From Lepidonotus clava (lineage: Eukaryota > Annelida > Polychaeta > Phyllodocida > Polynoidae), in contig OW387138.1 in the NCBI GenBank assembly GCA_936440205.1, positions 32,383,541 to 32,447,540 of the forward strand: a DNA stretch of 64,000 bases, given 5' to 3'. How positions within the stretch are numbered: position 1 is the first letter of the stretch; each line of letters begins with the position of its first letter. A program made the position numbers and the translations under genes. Positions 51,191 through 63,656 of this stretch are shown here, in pieces. The notes under the pieces were generated by a model. It worked only from the letters and a program-made list of their open reading frames with translations, made no database searches and was not told the DNA's origin.

Positions 51191-54100
51191 ATGAGGAAAA
51201 CACTGATTCCAGTTGCCCTCATTGTGGTGCTGTTAAGTAATTTTGACACAGGATCAGGCAGAATCAATGATGTGAAAAAAATGAAACAATCACAAAATGT
51301 TGTGGAGACACCAGACACCATGAAGTTGGAACCTGGCAATGCAATGTATGGGGGAGAGGATGTGAAATGCCAGCAGCCTGAGGCAGTCAACGAAAGGCCA
51401 ATCATAGGTAAGTGAGTTTAAGCCACTAAGTGTGAGCTTTGTCAATTCTCCCTACCACAGATGGTATGTATACATATTTCCTGGAGTTTGCAAGTTGTGA
51501 AATCAGGGGCAGACCACGGGGGGGGGGGGGGGGGGTGGGGGGGGGAGGGGGGGCACTCGGTCCGAAAATGGGTACCAACTGCGGTTGGAAGCTCTGGGGG
51601 CTGTGGCTGTGAATCGCCAACTTGGCAAAAAAAGAGGGGCTGTCAAATAATCAGACCATCTTAATGCTTCTAAACAAATTATTGAGTTTAGAAATCAAAT
51701 AATGACTGCAAAGTTTGTCCTTGATATACCCTGAAAAGGGGGGGCTGTCAGAGTTTTCCCCGGGGGGGGATCCAGGAATATTTAAGGGGAGGGCCCAAGC
51801 TTTGAAAAAATATGTTAGTAGTATATGTGGGGACAATTTGGGGACGGCATAGCCGTCCATGGGGAGCGTATGGGAGGGGCGGGGGGAGGGGTCTCTCCTC
51901 CCATTGCATTGGGGGGGGGGGGGTATGGGGGCCACCCCCAGGAAAATTTTGAAAATATGACCTCTCATTCATGCAATCTTAGGCATTCTAAGGCACCTTG
52001 GTGACCTTAAGTAATTATAATTTTTCTCCCTAACATTTTGAATTTGTTTCCATATGCAGGGATTTTCCTTTACATTGAGTTACTAGTACCGGGTACTAGT
52101 AAAAATTCTGGAGGGCTAGTGCAATTTGTCAGCAACTAGCCCGGTGGACCAGTGAAAACCTTCAAAATTGCAAATATATACTTCATATGGACTAGTGGGA
52201 CTTTTATCCAGGCTAGTGCAAAGACAGGACCTCTAGCCCTGTGGACCAGTGGACAAAATTGTTAAGGAAAACCCCTGCATATGGGATTTATGGATCACAG
52301 GGCTGGCAAGGGAGGCACTGGACCAGGAGGGGAGGCACAGGGCTGGGAGGAAAGGAACAGGGCTGGAAGAGGAGGCACCAGTACAGTCCAGGTAGGGGAG
52401 GTACAGGGCTAGGAGAGGAACGACAGTCCAAGAGGGCCATCCATAAATGACGTCATGCTATTTTTGACCCCCCACCCCCACCCCATCCCACCCTTCGTCA
52501 TGCTTTTAGTATAGAAATGTATAATGTTCTTGTACCCTCCCTGCCCACCCCCACCCCTGGCGCATGAAATGATGATGTCATTTTTGGACGACCCCAGGGG
52601 TGGGGAGGCACAGGGCTGGGAGAGGAAGCACAGGGCTGGGAGAAGCACAGGGCTGGGGGGGGGGGGGGGGGGAAGCAAAGGGCTTGGAGGGGAAGCAAAG
52701 GGCTAGGAGGGGAAGCAAAGGGCCTGGAGGGGACACACCTATTCAAGGCTTACCGGTCCTCAGAGGTTGCCCCCCCTCCTTTGACACACCTATCCAAGCA
52801 TGTTGTACTAATAGCTTAGTACTTTTAATATATTATCATATTGTATAATCTAGTTAGGATCAGGCCTAGCAAGTCTACTTCTAAGAAGAGGTATTTTGCG
52901 CTCCTAGCGCCACCTGTTAACCAGTATAAAAGGTGTTGCAAGGTAGGGAGCGAGTCAGTTTAGAGTTTAACCACAGAGTTGGTGGAGTTAGTAACTAGTC
53001 AGCAGCGTTAGCTGAGCTGCTCGGAGCTATGCCTACCAGCTCCTGCGGAGTATACTGGAGTTTACCGATACCAACTACTTCGGACAAAGGATTGTGATAG
53101 AGCTAAGCGCTAGGGTGGTCTAGGATGTGCTGGAACAACTTGTATTCTAAATGTGGTTGATCACTGAGTAGGAGATGGGAAGGTGGACTGATGGAGACTT
53201 ATTCACTGTGGCTTTGACTCGGGATGAGATGTTTACTTCAATAAAAACCCTTTCATTTTAAGAGCTTTCTCATTGTCCATTTCTTTTGAACTATTGGGGA
53301 ATGGATGAATTAACTCTGAGCGCAGTCTGATTGGCTCACTAACTTGAATGAACGACTCATGGATAGATTAATTATACACATCACGCAGTCTTAAATCAAC
53401 ATTAACAATAGTTCAATGTCACCAGCCCTCAGGGGATTCCCCCCCCACAAAAAAAAAGAATATGTATGCATTTTCAATGTTAACCATCCCTCAGAGATCG
53501 CTCCCTCTCCCCTCTTCTTTTTCTTTTCTTTTCTCTTTCCTCTTTCCTCTTCCCTTTTTTATTTATTTATTTATTATTATTTTTTTTTTTTTTTTTGGGG
53601 GGGGGGGGGGGGGGGGAGCCAAGGCCCCTTTGCTCCCCCACCCCCAAAATCCGCCACTGCGCAAATGTGTCAAGAAACTACAAGGCTTTAGTATACAAAT
53701 TTTCATTAATCACCAAATTATTTTTGGTTTACAGTGTTAGAAAATTGTCAGCCCGAAATTTGTATGATGAAAAACTTGCATAAAAAAACATTGCAACTAA
53801 ATGTCCTTAGGTATATGATAATTAGGAGACGTATTGAGTTACAACGAACTTTAAAAAAAATAGAAAAAAAATTATTCTTCCCCCCCCCCCAAAAAAAAAA
53901 AAATCTGTCAGCCATCCGGGCTGATAACTTGCCCAAAATTGTCAGCCCTGACCAGAACATGTCAGCCTGGGATTGACGGGCTGACATTAATTTCCAACCC
54001 TGGGTTTAACTTTAAGGTCGTTTTGTTATCTATATACCTATGCTTAACATTTTTTGAGTTGGTTTGAAAATTCTTACATTTACAGATTGATACATCGTAA

Positions 54101-57100
54101 ACATTGATATCTTTTCTATAGGTATTCCTATTTACCTGCCCCCCTCAAACTTTACCTCCCATGGGCAGGAAGGCAATGCTATAGTATCGAGCCATGATTA
54201 AAATATAGCTCCTGTATGGGATACTGCTGACTTGTGGCTGTTTTACTGGTGCTGATGTGAATAAAGATAATAGGCATCTTTGTATTGCTCTGCTTGCTGC
54301 CTGTGTGATGCGGGCATGACAGTGCATGCCATGTCCCTATTCACCGATTTGTGAACTGTGTAGATGTAGATCTTATGTTGGATATTGTGGTCTAGTTGTA
54401 AGTTTGCATGTGCTGATGTGCATGGATATGATGTGAATCTCTGACTCTGTATTATTTTGCTGTTGTGGCGTGACACTTGAGATCAATATTTATGACTCTG
54501 CTGTCAATAAAACTAGTACTACTACTATTAAAATTCCTTAGCCTTGTGTTGAAAACTCGTTTTTTCCGCCACATTATAATGTAGTCCCTTGCCATGAAAA
54601 TGTTTCTACATTTTCCTCAGGAGTGTTGGCGCAAGAAAGTCACGGTAAAACCCATGGAGACACTTATTTCATGGCGTCCTATGTCAGCTTCGCGGAGATG
54701 GCAGGTGCGCGTGTTGTACCCATTAGGTAGGTAACATTACTGGCCTTAGGTATTCTTCATAGCTTGTTGTAGTAAGCCCTTAGCACAAACTATTAAATGG
54801 ATATCTTCTAAAAGAAACATCTACAATTGTCCTAATGTAAATGAACATTGCAGTATATGTCCATTGAGTGGGGTTGTGAGACCTGAACACATTGTTGTGT
54901 CCAAGTAATTTTACCTGACCCATCCCAAACTTTTGCCCCAATCTGTTTCTTTTGAATGAAGATTTTTCAAGACTTATCGAAATTTAATGAAAATAAAAGA
55001 GACAAGAAATTATATGTTATATTTGATTAGTAAATGTATCAGAATGCTGAAAATTGTTCCAGGGGGTGTTTTGAGTAAATTTTCAATTTTCAGTACTGCC
55101 TGATTCTGTGTATATAAAATAAGTACAAAGAATAAGGTCTACCTACCTATCCTAATTTTTTCATCTGATCAGACCTGAACCCAATTATTTTGTTGTTGCC
55201 TAAGTTCTCTAGCCAGCTCAGAGGACTAATGCGCCATCCACAGCCTAGAATTTGTAGGTAAGTCATTAGGTACTGGTTACTAGTCTTACTTTTTCCTTTT
55301 CAGAACTGGTGAAAACATTGATTATTATTCATCCTTATTCAAGAAAATAAATGGGTAAGCCTAAATATTTCTCAAAGATTTCTTTGTTCCTATTGCCGTC
55401 CAAGTGTAAATGGAAAGTCTAATGAAGATAAGCAAAAATGATGTTGATGAGAAGAATATGTGTTTATCAATGGCTTCGTTTCTAAAGGTATTCCATATAC
55501 CGAAGTTTATATCCTGTTGATTTGCCACTGATTCACAATAGGAAATGGCGATTTAAAATTGCGGGTATTGGCAGTAGAATTTACCAACATGTTGATAAAA
55601 TTTACGTCCCGATTATGTGCAAGGACTTAACTGAACTTGTATCTCAGTTTAAAATTCTGATTAAATTCTTTATTTCAAGAGTTATATTCCCTGGTGGTGG
55701 CGTGAACCTATTTGATTCAGGTTATGCAAAGGCAGCAAAGATCATATATAAACTTGCTAAACAGGTGAGACCCTTTACCCTACACATGTGACTATAAATA
55801 TAACACTTTTACCAAACTAGATTAATCATAAAGGTCTAAGAGTTAAAAAGGGACACTCAGGGTTTAGTCGAACCTCACTGGTAAAATCCATGTAGTAAGT
55901 AGGGGAATTCCTCTCTGTTAGGGATTGAAGAGGATCTCGGGCCGGTTTTTACACAGTTATCCAGAGCATCGTATCTTAGTATATGTATAACAATAGTATC
56001 CTATATATCATATGAACTGTAACATTTTTCTCTATCTTTTGATGTAAGGTACATTACAATTATTCGGCCCAAAACTCTGGAAATGATTGATCTAAAACTG
56101 ATTTTTTACTGTTATCTTTTGAACAGGGATAATTTTGTTACTACTGAAGCTATTGAACTGAACTTTTCTGTACAAGTTCTTTAGTTTCTGTCGGAGGGAA
56201 GAGTGTCTCCAAATATTTGATAAGGGCTAAGCTTTGATTTTATGTCCAAAAACTGTTTTCCTGAGTTTTGAGGGTTTTTTTTAGATACCATAAAATGAAA
56301 ATTAGGGACTAAATACCATACAATCAAAACTAGGTACTACATTCTAAGACACTCTTCCCTCAGACAGGAGCTAAAGTGAAAAATCTCTGAAAAATTCAGA
56401 AGTTTTTCTCTGTTAGTTACTGAGATATCCTTGTTTAAAAAACAGACGTAAAAATGGGATTTTCGGCTTTAGTTTTACATATCATAGTTAATAGATATCT
56501 GATCTAAATATATGTCATATCATCTTGGAGAACGTCATACTAATCTTTTTGGTGCTTTATATGATACATAAATATAACACGAAATGTAATGGCTATCCAT
56601 AACTGCAAATTACACTGCGTCACCCCTTATCAATCCTTAACTTTATTTGCGTCCTCCTTCACATAAGGAAATTAAACAATACCAAATGCAAATTCTAAGC
56701 TGGTTTCCCATGCATATTAGTGATTCAGATGACCAATTATGCACTGCAGAGATCTGTCAGAGACCTTGTATGTATATATAGGATATATCGAGACTGGAAA
56801 GCCAGGGGTAAATCTGTTATGCACTATAGGCCTGCCACCTGGCCTCTAGTTGGAACCATTTTGGATTGATCATTATGTCTATTAGTAAAATGGCCCTTGT
56901 GCTATACCAGTTATTCCAAAAATACATTGCTAATGATCAGCCCATGGTCATGGTTGACTGGATTGGTTCCAACCAGCCACCAGGGAAACAGGCACATAGG
57001 AACATAGAGGAGCTTTCCAGTCTCGATATTACCATATATCCTATATACATACACGGTCTCTGGATCTGTGTTGTAAGTTTTCCTGCAGACTAACGAATTA

Positions 57101-60100
57101 GATAATATGAACATTCTGAGCTCTTTCCCCCTGCAGGCTAATGATGCGGGTGACTACTTCCCGCTGCTCGGTATCTGTCTGGGCCACGAGCTGCTCACTG
57201 TGCTGGAGACGGGCCGCAGCTGGCTGAAGGCCTGCGACGCAGAGAAGCTCATCATACCTATCAACATGGCTCCAGGTAGGTATGAGGTTGGATGCTGTTA
57301 TATGGAGTGAAGTCAAACTGTCAAAGACCTTAATTTTTTCTCGCCAAGTACTCCCTAAGTAATCCACAATTTGTCAAAGTCTCTAGGTGTACAAGATGAA
57401 AAGCACTATGCAGTCAAGAAGAACAAGTTAGAGTTTATTTAGTACTAGTATGTCTCAATGATAAAATTCTTTGTAAATTATATACAGTAGAATATTTAAA
57501 TAAAATCCTTATTTTTGCCAGGTTTTTGCCATACACCACCCAATTGGTTAGCATTTGAACACCTCTCAGTGTTGATCTATTCATTTTATTTTTTGGTAGG
57601 TGGCTCGAAAAGTCGCATATTTGTCTCTGCACCTCAGGACATATTAGATATCATCACGACATCCAATGTAACAGCAAACATGCACCATTTCTGTATAACA
57701 CCAGAGGTAGAGTATTCTCATTACAAAGTTATTTACACTCCCACTCATAGATGATAAATTCACTTGTTCCAACTGCACCTGTCACTATTTAGAAAATCAG
57801 TTTTTGTTGCATTGGTACATATAAGTATTGATCATATAAGTGTTAAGTTACCAATGCAACTAAGGTATAGGTCCGTTTTTGAAGTGGGTCTATTGTTGTG
57901 GACCAGTGGACCGTGTAATTGTTTAATTGGTGTGCCCTCTCTGACCCCCAGTGGTGGTCAGACTGTGGGGCCTCCACTCAGTGTCTTCTCATTGGTCAAT
58001 GGTGGTAGAGGTAGGAGGGACAAGTATCAGTGATTGACATCCAGTGTTGGTGGGTCCTATATATAGAGCTGACTCACAACTTGTAGCCACTCCCTGGCAG
58101 GCAGAGGCTTGGGGAGGGTAGTGGTGGGAGGTAGGTGGGAGGGGGTTGGAAGGCAGTAGTATCCATTGGGCAGTGCAGCTGTCCCGGTCAGTTGTACACT
58201 CATTGGTCAACCTGATTGACCAATAGGACTCCCTCCTATATCTGTGCTGTATGGGAGGGGGGAGTGGTGCCGGCCGCCGCACGGGGGTGGGGGTGGGTGT
58301 GAGGGGGGGAGTGGTGCCGGCCGCCGCTGGGCCGCCGCCGGGCCGGGAGGGGAGGGGGATGGGGGGGGGGGGGGGTAGTTGAAGCCGGCCCACAGGTACA
58401 ATGTACACACACACCGAAGGGGGGGAGTTTGGGCACTGTCCAGATGGGGCCAGGGCCCTTTTTAGAGGTGTTAAAACCAATGCGACTATATTATATATCC
58501 CGGCTATACCCTCACGAGCCGGGTCCTTATCAGGTGTGTTAAAACAAACGTAGCTACACCCACACAGCGAAGCCATATCGGCACCATCCACACAGAGAGC
58601 TGGGGACCTTATCAGAGGTGTTAAAACGCCGTCTGCTGTACACTCAATTGGTCGACCTCAGTGACCAATAGGACTCCCTCCTGCACCACCGTCCGTGCGC
58701 TCAATCGGCCGTGACCCGGGGGGAGAGTGGTCCGGGGGGGGTGTCCCGGGGGGGGGGGGGGGTGTGTGAGGGGGGGAGTGGTGCCGGCCGCCGCTGGGCC
58801 GCCGCCGGGCCCGGGAGGGGAGGGGGATGGGGGGGGGGTAGTTGAACCCGGCCCACAGGTACAATGTACACATACACCGAAGGGGGGGAGTTTGGGCACT
58901 GTCCTTCTGACAGTGTCTAGTTACTGTAACACGTCTTGAATGTCATGTCCAAAGTTAATCAGTACATCATGATAAACCCCTGCCGATCTTGTGACGTGAT
59001 GTCAAGGCGGAGTGACACCCCTCCATCTCACCAACATGACTCCCCGCCCACCAGGGCCCTGCTCCCACAATGGGAAGTCTCACCCCTTACCTCATTGATC
59101 AACCTCATTGATCAGTCGGATTGACCAATAGGATTCCCTCCTATAGACCTTGTGCAGACGTGGTCATGTGACTACTTTTTGGTGATCACCATGTGCTCAT
59201 CATGACCACATGGCTATCACATAACCTTAGAAATGATAAATTCTATGAAATACAAGTTGCTCAGTATGATATGATATGAATAATTGAGGTACATTTGAAA
59301 AAAATAAGTGTTCAGGATGTTCATAAAATGTTAATGATATAAATTTTAAATTGATCACCAAGATGGCGCCCAGTCCATTTTTGGCTATTGTGACGTCTAT
59401 ACCACCGTCCGTGCGCCTCGCCGCCCGCCCCGACCGGTCACCCTTCCCTTCCCTTCCGCCCCCACCCCCCCCCCCCCCCCCACCCCCTCTCCTACTACTC
59501 CCCCTACCCGGCCTCGCATACCGCTGCCCGTCGACCCGGCCGGTGACCCCCCCCCCCCACCTCTCCTACTCCTCCTCCTCCTCGGACGGTGTGTAATTGG
59601 TCTGACGTTTATAAACCACCAATGCAACATCGGCCAGTTTCTGGCCGACAATCTTCAGATTTCTAGTTGATACAAGTGTCTGAATTGTGAGAAAATGTCC
59701 TCTTGTTCTAGGTTTTCAGTTTCTGAATGGGTACACATCTGGCCATGGACAGGCCCAGCCCAGTTCAAAGAATGGTGTTAGAGCAAAAGTGAATTGGGTT
59801 AAGTCAGAGAAAAATTATAATCTGTAGTTTTTTTTCTATATACAAGTGTCCAAAGTGAAGCTGCATGCTACATAATCACAATCATACATCACAATGGCGC
59901 TGCACAGTTTTTAGGACTGTGCACTCAGTATGCAACCACTTTTGTTTAGCAGTTTAAAGGTTTTGATATTTGGTATTCACAAAAGAAACAAGAATGATAT
60001 TGACAGTGTAGGACAGTGTAACACTGTCAGAAGGGAAAACGTCCAAGACTTGAAAATAAAAATCTAAATGGCACTAAAATACAGAACATATAGAAAACAG

Positions 60101-62071
60101 AATTTTGTCATTGTCTCCCCCTCTGTGTGCCTTTCTAAATTTGTTGTAATAGTGATTTCTAATGGTGTTACAACACTTCCTATTGCAATACTTATGAAGG
60201 AAGGGATTGTGTGGAGAGTGACACACTACTGACTTGCTCAATTCCTTGGGCAACACTTTCTGTATCTTCTTATACAGTTTTTTAACACTTGTGAGGCTAC
60301 TAATTGCATACAGGAGATTACCTGTCTAAAGTTACATAATGAACTTCATAATGAATCACAATTTGTCAAAGGGCTTACACCTTATCCACATTACTATCTA
60401 GATCACACACCGGATGGAACAGAATTGCCACTACACAGAATTCTATACTACATGTTATGGAAGGAAAATAATACTCTTTTGTCGTCATTATTGAGTAAAA
60501 ATGACAAAAAAATTCCCTGAGAGGGAATACACAGGGAATTTGGAAATTTTGCAAAAACACAGGGAATTTCATTTGGTCAGGTCCTGAAATTCCTGATTCT
60601 CAAGATATTAGGGTTTTAATATTTGGTTGTTGGGCTGTCCAAATTTTCTCTGCATGCAGAGGCTTTCAAATTTTAAAAACTTGCTGGATATGACACGGGG
60701 GAAAATTGTCGCAGGACAGGGAAATCTCAGGGAAAACACAGGGAATTTGAAAATGGACTTTCCGTTGGTACCCTGTCAATTATTACACATTATAAAGAGA
60801 ATCTGCTATTTTTATCCCACACTCTTATGTTTTAACATTTATTTCAGAATTTTACCAAGAGTGGACTAAACAAATCTTTCCGCCTGATTTCAACAAATAA
60901 AGATAGGAAAGGAGTAGAATTTGTTTCCATGATGGAAGGTTAGTGGTATAGTTTTATCCTGTGTCTAAAAAAATCAAACCATGAAATATCCTATGAGGTC
61001 ATCATTAACAGAAGATCGATTTGAATTCATGTGAAAATCAAATTAAGAATGGCAAAACCATACATGTCTTAGTAAAGTATACATCTTGAAACTTTGAGAT
61101 ATATTTCAAAAGAAGAACTAAAATAGATATATTTTTTCTATTTCAGAACAATGGTGTCTGATCCATTTTGAAACGAATGCTTGAGCGTATTAACAATTTT
61201 ACATACAAATAAGAATGTTGAGTATGCAGTCAGTCACTAAGCACACAAATATGGATAGATAGACTTGTATACAACAACATTACTATCAACAAAATATTAC
61301 ACAAATATTTAGAGAGAAAAAATACTAAGGAGTAAGCATGTATTAAATGTTGAAATAACATGCTTGATACAATATGTTATTCTCACTCCCCCCAGCCTTG
61401 AAGTACCCTTTTTACGGCACTCAGTGGCACCCAGAGAAGAACATGTTCATCTGGGACGTGGCCATCCTCCTCAACCACTCCCGCGGGGCTGTGCAAGTGT
61501 CCCAGTACATCGCTGACTTCTTCGTTCAGGAAGGTAGATAGCTGATTGAATCATATTTTTCTATAATATCAAATAATTGAAAAAGATGTAGTTGTAAATG
61601 ATAATATACCACTCTGTATTTCATTTTGTAAGATATAAATTGATCTAATCCAAAAACACTATGTACATGGAACTGTTGAACAAAGTGAAACTTTCCCAGT
61701 ATGCAACATTGAAATGCACAAATTATGAGTCGGTGCTAAAATCAGCGGATTATTCAGGTAGATCCTAGCACATATTAGCGCAGATCAGTCGACTGACTTG
61801 GTCAAATTTGCCTATTAGGTATGGGGCTTTAGTAAGCCCAACTCACCACCGAATACCTGAGTATAAGTTGTGGTGCAGATCTCGGCAAATTCAAACCCAA
61901 GTTTTTTTCCTGGTGACAGCCCGCAGAAGCATGCATCATTACCCAGACCTGACATCGGAGGGGGCGGCGCTCATACAGAACTACCAGCCGGTGTACGCGG
62001 GACCCCCGACCTTCGGACTCAACTATTACTTCAACTTGACACACAGCCAAGATGACAGGAACATGGACTGA
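51191..62071 (+). CDS. GGH: Gamma-glutamyl hydrolase
   Basis: Nine coding exons: 51191-51407, 54621-54726, 55304-55354, 55680-55764, 57137-57275, 57600-57706, 60848-60938, 61396-61533, 61920-62071. All phases fit; 361 residues. The enzyme removes gamma-linked glutamates from folate polyglutamates in lysosomes or outside the cell. Seen: signal peptide RKTLIPVALIVVLLSNF, then a ~47-residue linker longer than in human GGH, the strand RPIIGVLAQES, ASYVSFAEMAGARVVPIR, INGVIFPGGGVN, the nucleophile Cys167 in LGICLGHE and catalytic His277 in GTQWHPEKN. The 110-residue Cys-His spacing equals that of human GGH (Cys110/His220). Several N-glycosylation sites are present. I chose the ATG at 51191 because it starts the signal peptide. 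The exon 4 acceptor is AAG. Introns carry many repeats; the gene looks intact. Confidence 0.95.
52290..52735 (+). repeat. Minisatellite of ~20-bp GGAGGCACAGGGCTGGGA units
   Basis: Degenerate tandem units (GGAGG-ACAGGGCT-GGA) occupy about 52295-52430 and 52600-52735 in GGH intron 1. They are split by a MITE, which shows that the array was present before that insertion. A poly-G tract is at about 52657-52672. Confidence 0.65.
52434..52595 (+). mobile_element. MITE with CCATCCATAAATGACGTCAT end
   Basis: The left end GGCCATCCATAAATGACGTC and the right end, in reverse complement GGGTCGTCCAAAAATGACATC, form imperfect terminal inverted repeats about 160 bases apart. It interrupts the minisatellite. 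Superfamily uncertain. Confidence 0.5.
52804..53415 (+). repeat. Solo LTR of the gag-pol-env family
   Basis: 612 bp, starting TGTACTAATAGC and ending AACAATAGTTCA, with TATAAAAG at 52925-52932 and AATAAA at 53240-53245. It is flanked by a perfect 4-base target duplication, ATGT (52800-52803 and 53416-53419), so it is a clean lone LTR left by recombination. It defines the LTR limits used for the two other copies. It is more diverged from them and so probably older. It lies in GGH intron 1, sense strand. Confidence 0.92.
53420..54620. other. Rest of GGH intron 1
   Basis: It holds a pyrimidine tract (53505-53597) running into poly-G, then the right end of a CAGTGGCGG-type MITE (AAAATCCGCCACTG at 53646-53659). 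A stretch at about 54120-54535 ends in GTCAATAAAACTAGTACTACTACTATT, with the look of a LINE or SINE 3' tail. No exon. Confidence 0.4.
57707..60847. other. GGH intron 6 with GC-rich repeat block
   Basis: The intron contains a GC-rich block (58080-59590) made of repeated pieces; see the separate entry. The rest is AT-rich without signals I recognise. Words like ACAGGGAATTT recur near 60530-60570 and 60715-60745. Confidence 0.5.
58202..59144 (+). repeat. Repeated CCAAT palindromes and G-rich blocks
   Basis: Three copies of ATTGGTCAACCT..TTGACCAATAGG followed by ACTCCCTCCTATA occur at about 58202-58240, 58646-58685 and 59094-59144. The first two are each followed by a G-rich block (58250-58440 and 58730-58905) that ends in the same CACCGAAGGGGGGGAGTTTGG-like segment. 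TTATCAG-GGTGTTAAAAC words recur at about 58466, 58529 and 58610. The inverted CCAAT boxes form a palindrome. The G runs could form quadruplexes. Confidence 0.65.
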
Positions 62072-63362
62072 TGGGAGACATCTAACTGCAGGCCTAAAAT
62101 TAACACCTCCGGGAACTACTTACTTGCTTCAATATCATTTTCAGTTCTGTATCTAGTATACAGGTGTTCCACACATACTGTACAGTCGAGCTCCTGCCAA
62201 TTATATATTTTTGAAGATTATAATGGACAGTTGTCTACCTTTTTCTCTTATTCACCTAAGCGTCACTTCAAGACAACGTGTACATGATCAGGTATATCAA
62301 TTAGTTTTTCAAACATTACTGCATCAGAGTGTGCCGATTTATTATTACAGAAATAAAAAGAAAATCACTGACATTATTTCCAAAGGATAATTGGTTCAAA
62401 CAAGGTGATTGCTTAAATAGATATGGATATTATTCTTAAATCTGATCATACTCCAAGCTTACGAATGCACTTGACGGAGTCTACCTCTTTCGGAAGCCGA
62501 TTTCTCGTCAATGAAATAAATGTCAATTAATTATTGTATATATTGTCTATTAAGTATTAGAACCAATGAATTCTAACGCACGATCGAATATTGACCCTGA
62601 TGTACGATAAACTGCAAAACATGTATTCGAGAAACTGAATAATTTTTCAAGGCTCAGGAATAAGTATATAAAAATATGATTAGATTTTATCACAGAGATT
62701 ATTTACATATATATATAAACAGAATAAATTTGGTGAACAAACAGTAACGTGTTGTGGACGTTTTATTATCGACTCAAAGCATTCAAATTTTGCAGAATAT
62801 AGACAGTCCAAAATTGCTAAACATTTTAAAATAGGCATTTATAACAAGGAGTATGTATTCTCTTTCCTATTCGATAACAAAATAACAATCCGTTAAGTTC
62901 TATGTACAAATTTACTAAGCAACCTTACAAAGTAGAGTGTACATGCTGTAGTCCCTAACGAAAGAGGAAAACTCGAATTTTTTAGACATCAATAAGGCGG
63001 CTTTTAAGAAGTGTTTGGCAATCAGCATTTTTTCTACAAGACTCCCCTTGACTAACACAGATGGTTTCTTCATGTTATACTTTACATGTTTGTACATCAT
63101 TATTTTACAGTTAATGCCGTATCGATACATAAATAAGGAACGCTTGTCTGAATGGGGAAGATAACACAAAATTATCACTGCAGGTACAAACAAGGCAAGA
63201 GGATAATTTATAATGGGGAAAGCTGTACACTAGTTTAGAGTTGAATTAAAAAGATTTTCAATTTTTGTTCATCTTAACTTTAATTGATATAATGCTCTTC
63301 CTTTCAATAATATATAATTATACGACAGCAGTTTGGTTGTTTTCTTATTTCATGAGTAATCT
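62072..63362. other. 3' end of GGH and intergenic spacer
   Basis: The candidate GGH poly(A) signal AATAAA lies at 62352-62357, about 280 bases past the stop. No other gene signal was seen up to the tandem repeat at 63363. Convergent transcripts from the two sides meet here. Confidence 0.5.
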
Positions 63363-63518
63363 AACCAAGTATTGATGGTAACATATGCCAGCTGTTCCCT
63401 CAACCAAGTATTGATGGTAACATATACCAGCTGTTCCCTCAACCAAGTATTGATGGTAACATATACCAGCTGTTCCCTCAACCAATTATTGATGGTAACA
63501 TATACCAGCTGTTCCCTC
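63363..63518 (+). repeat. Four tandem 39-bp units
   Basis: Four head-to-tail units of AACCAAGTATTGATGGTAAC... (39 bp each: 63363-63401, 63402-63440, 63441-63479, 63480-63518), nearly identical. The array ends exactly at the stop codon of the minus-strand exon at 63517-63656, so it forms the first part of that gene's 3' untranslated region. Confidence 0.92.
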
Positions 63519-63656
63519 ATTCCATCATGGCGGCCCCCTCCTCCCCGGTGGCATCTCCCCCGATGTGCAGGTCATCCAGCATCTCCTGCAGACTGATCTG
63601 GGGCGCGTCCTCGTCATCAGTTGTGTCGTCCCTGTCCACGGCCAGCTTGGCGTGGT
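63517..63656 (-). CDS. Terminal coding exon of an unidentified gene
   Basis: On the minus strand a strong acceptor (TTGTTTGTGTTCAG) precedes an exon encoding about 46 residues. They start HAKLAVDRDDTTDDEDAP, then read ISLQEMLDDLHIGG and end EEGAAMME before a stop. GC-rich codon use and the acidic, low-complexity C-terminus look like a real host exon; the sequence is much more GC-rich than its surroundings. I do not recognise the protein. The rest of the gene lies to the right, beyond the window or in exons not seen. Confidence 0.65.

Noticed and set aside
53462-53740. Plus-strand frame with Phe/Leu-rich, then Gly-rich stretch
   Set aside because: It is the translation of a pyrimidine tract and a poly-G run.
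58207-59651. Pro-rich minus-strand frames in GGH intron 6
   Set aside because: They arise from C/G homopolymers in the repeat block and have no domain features.
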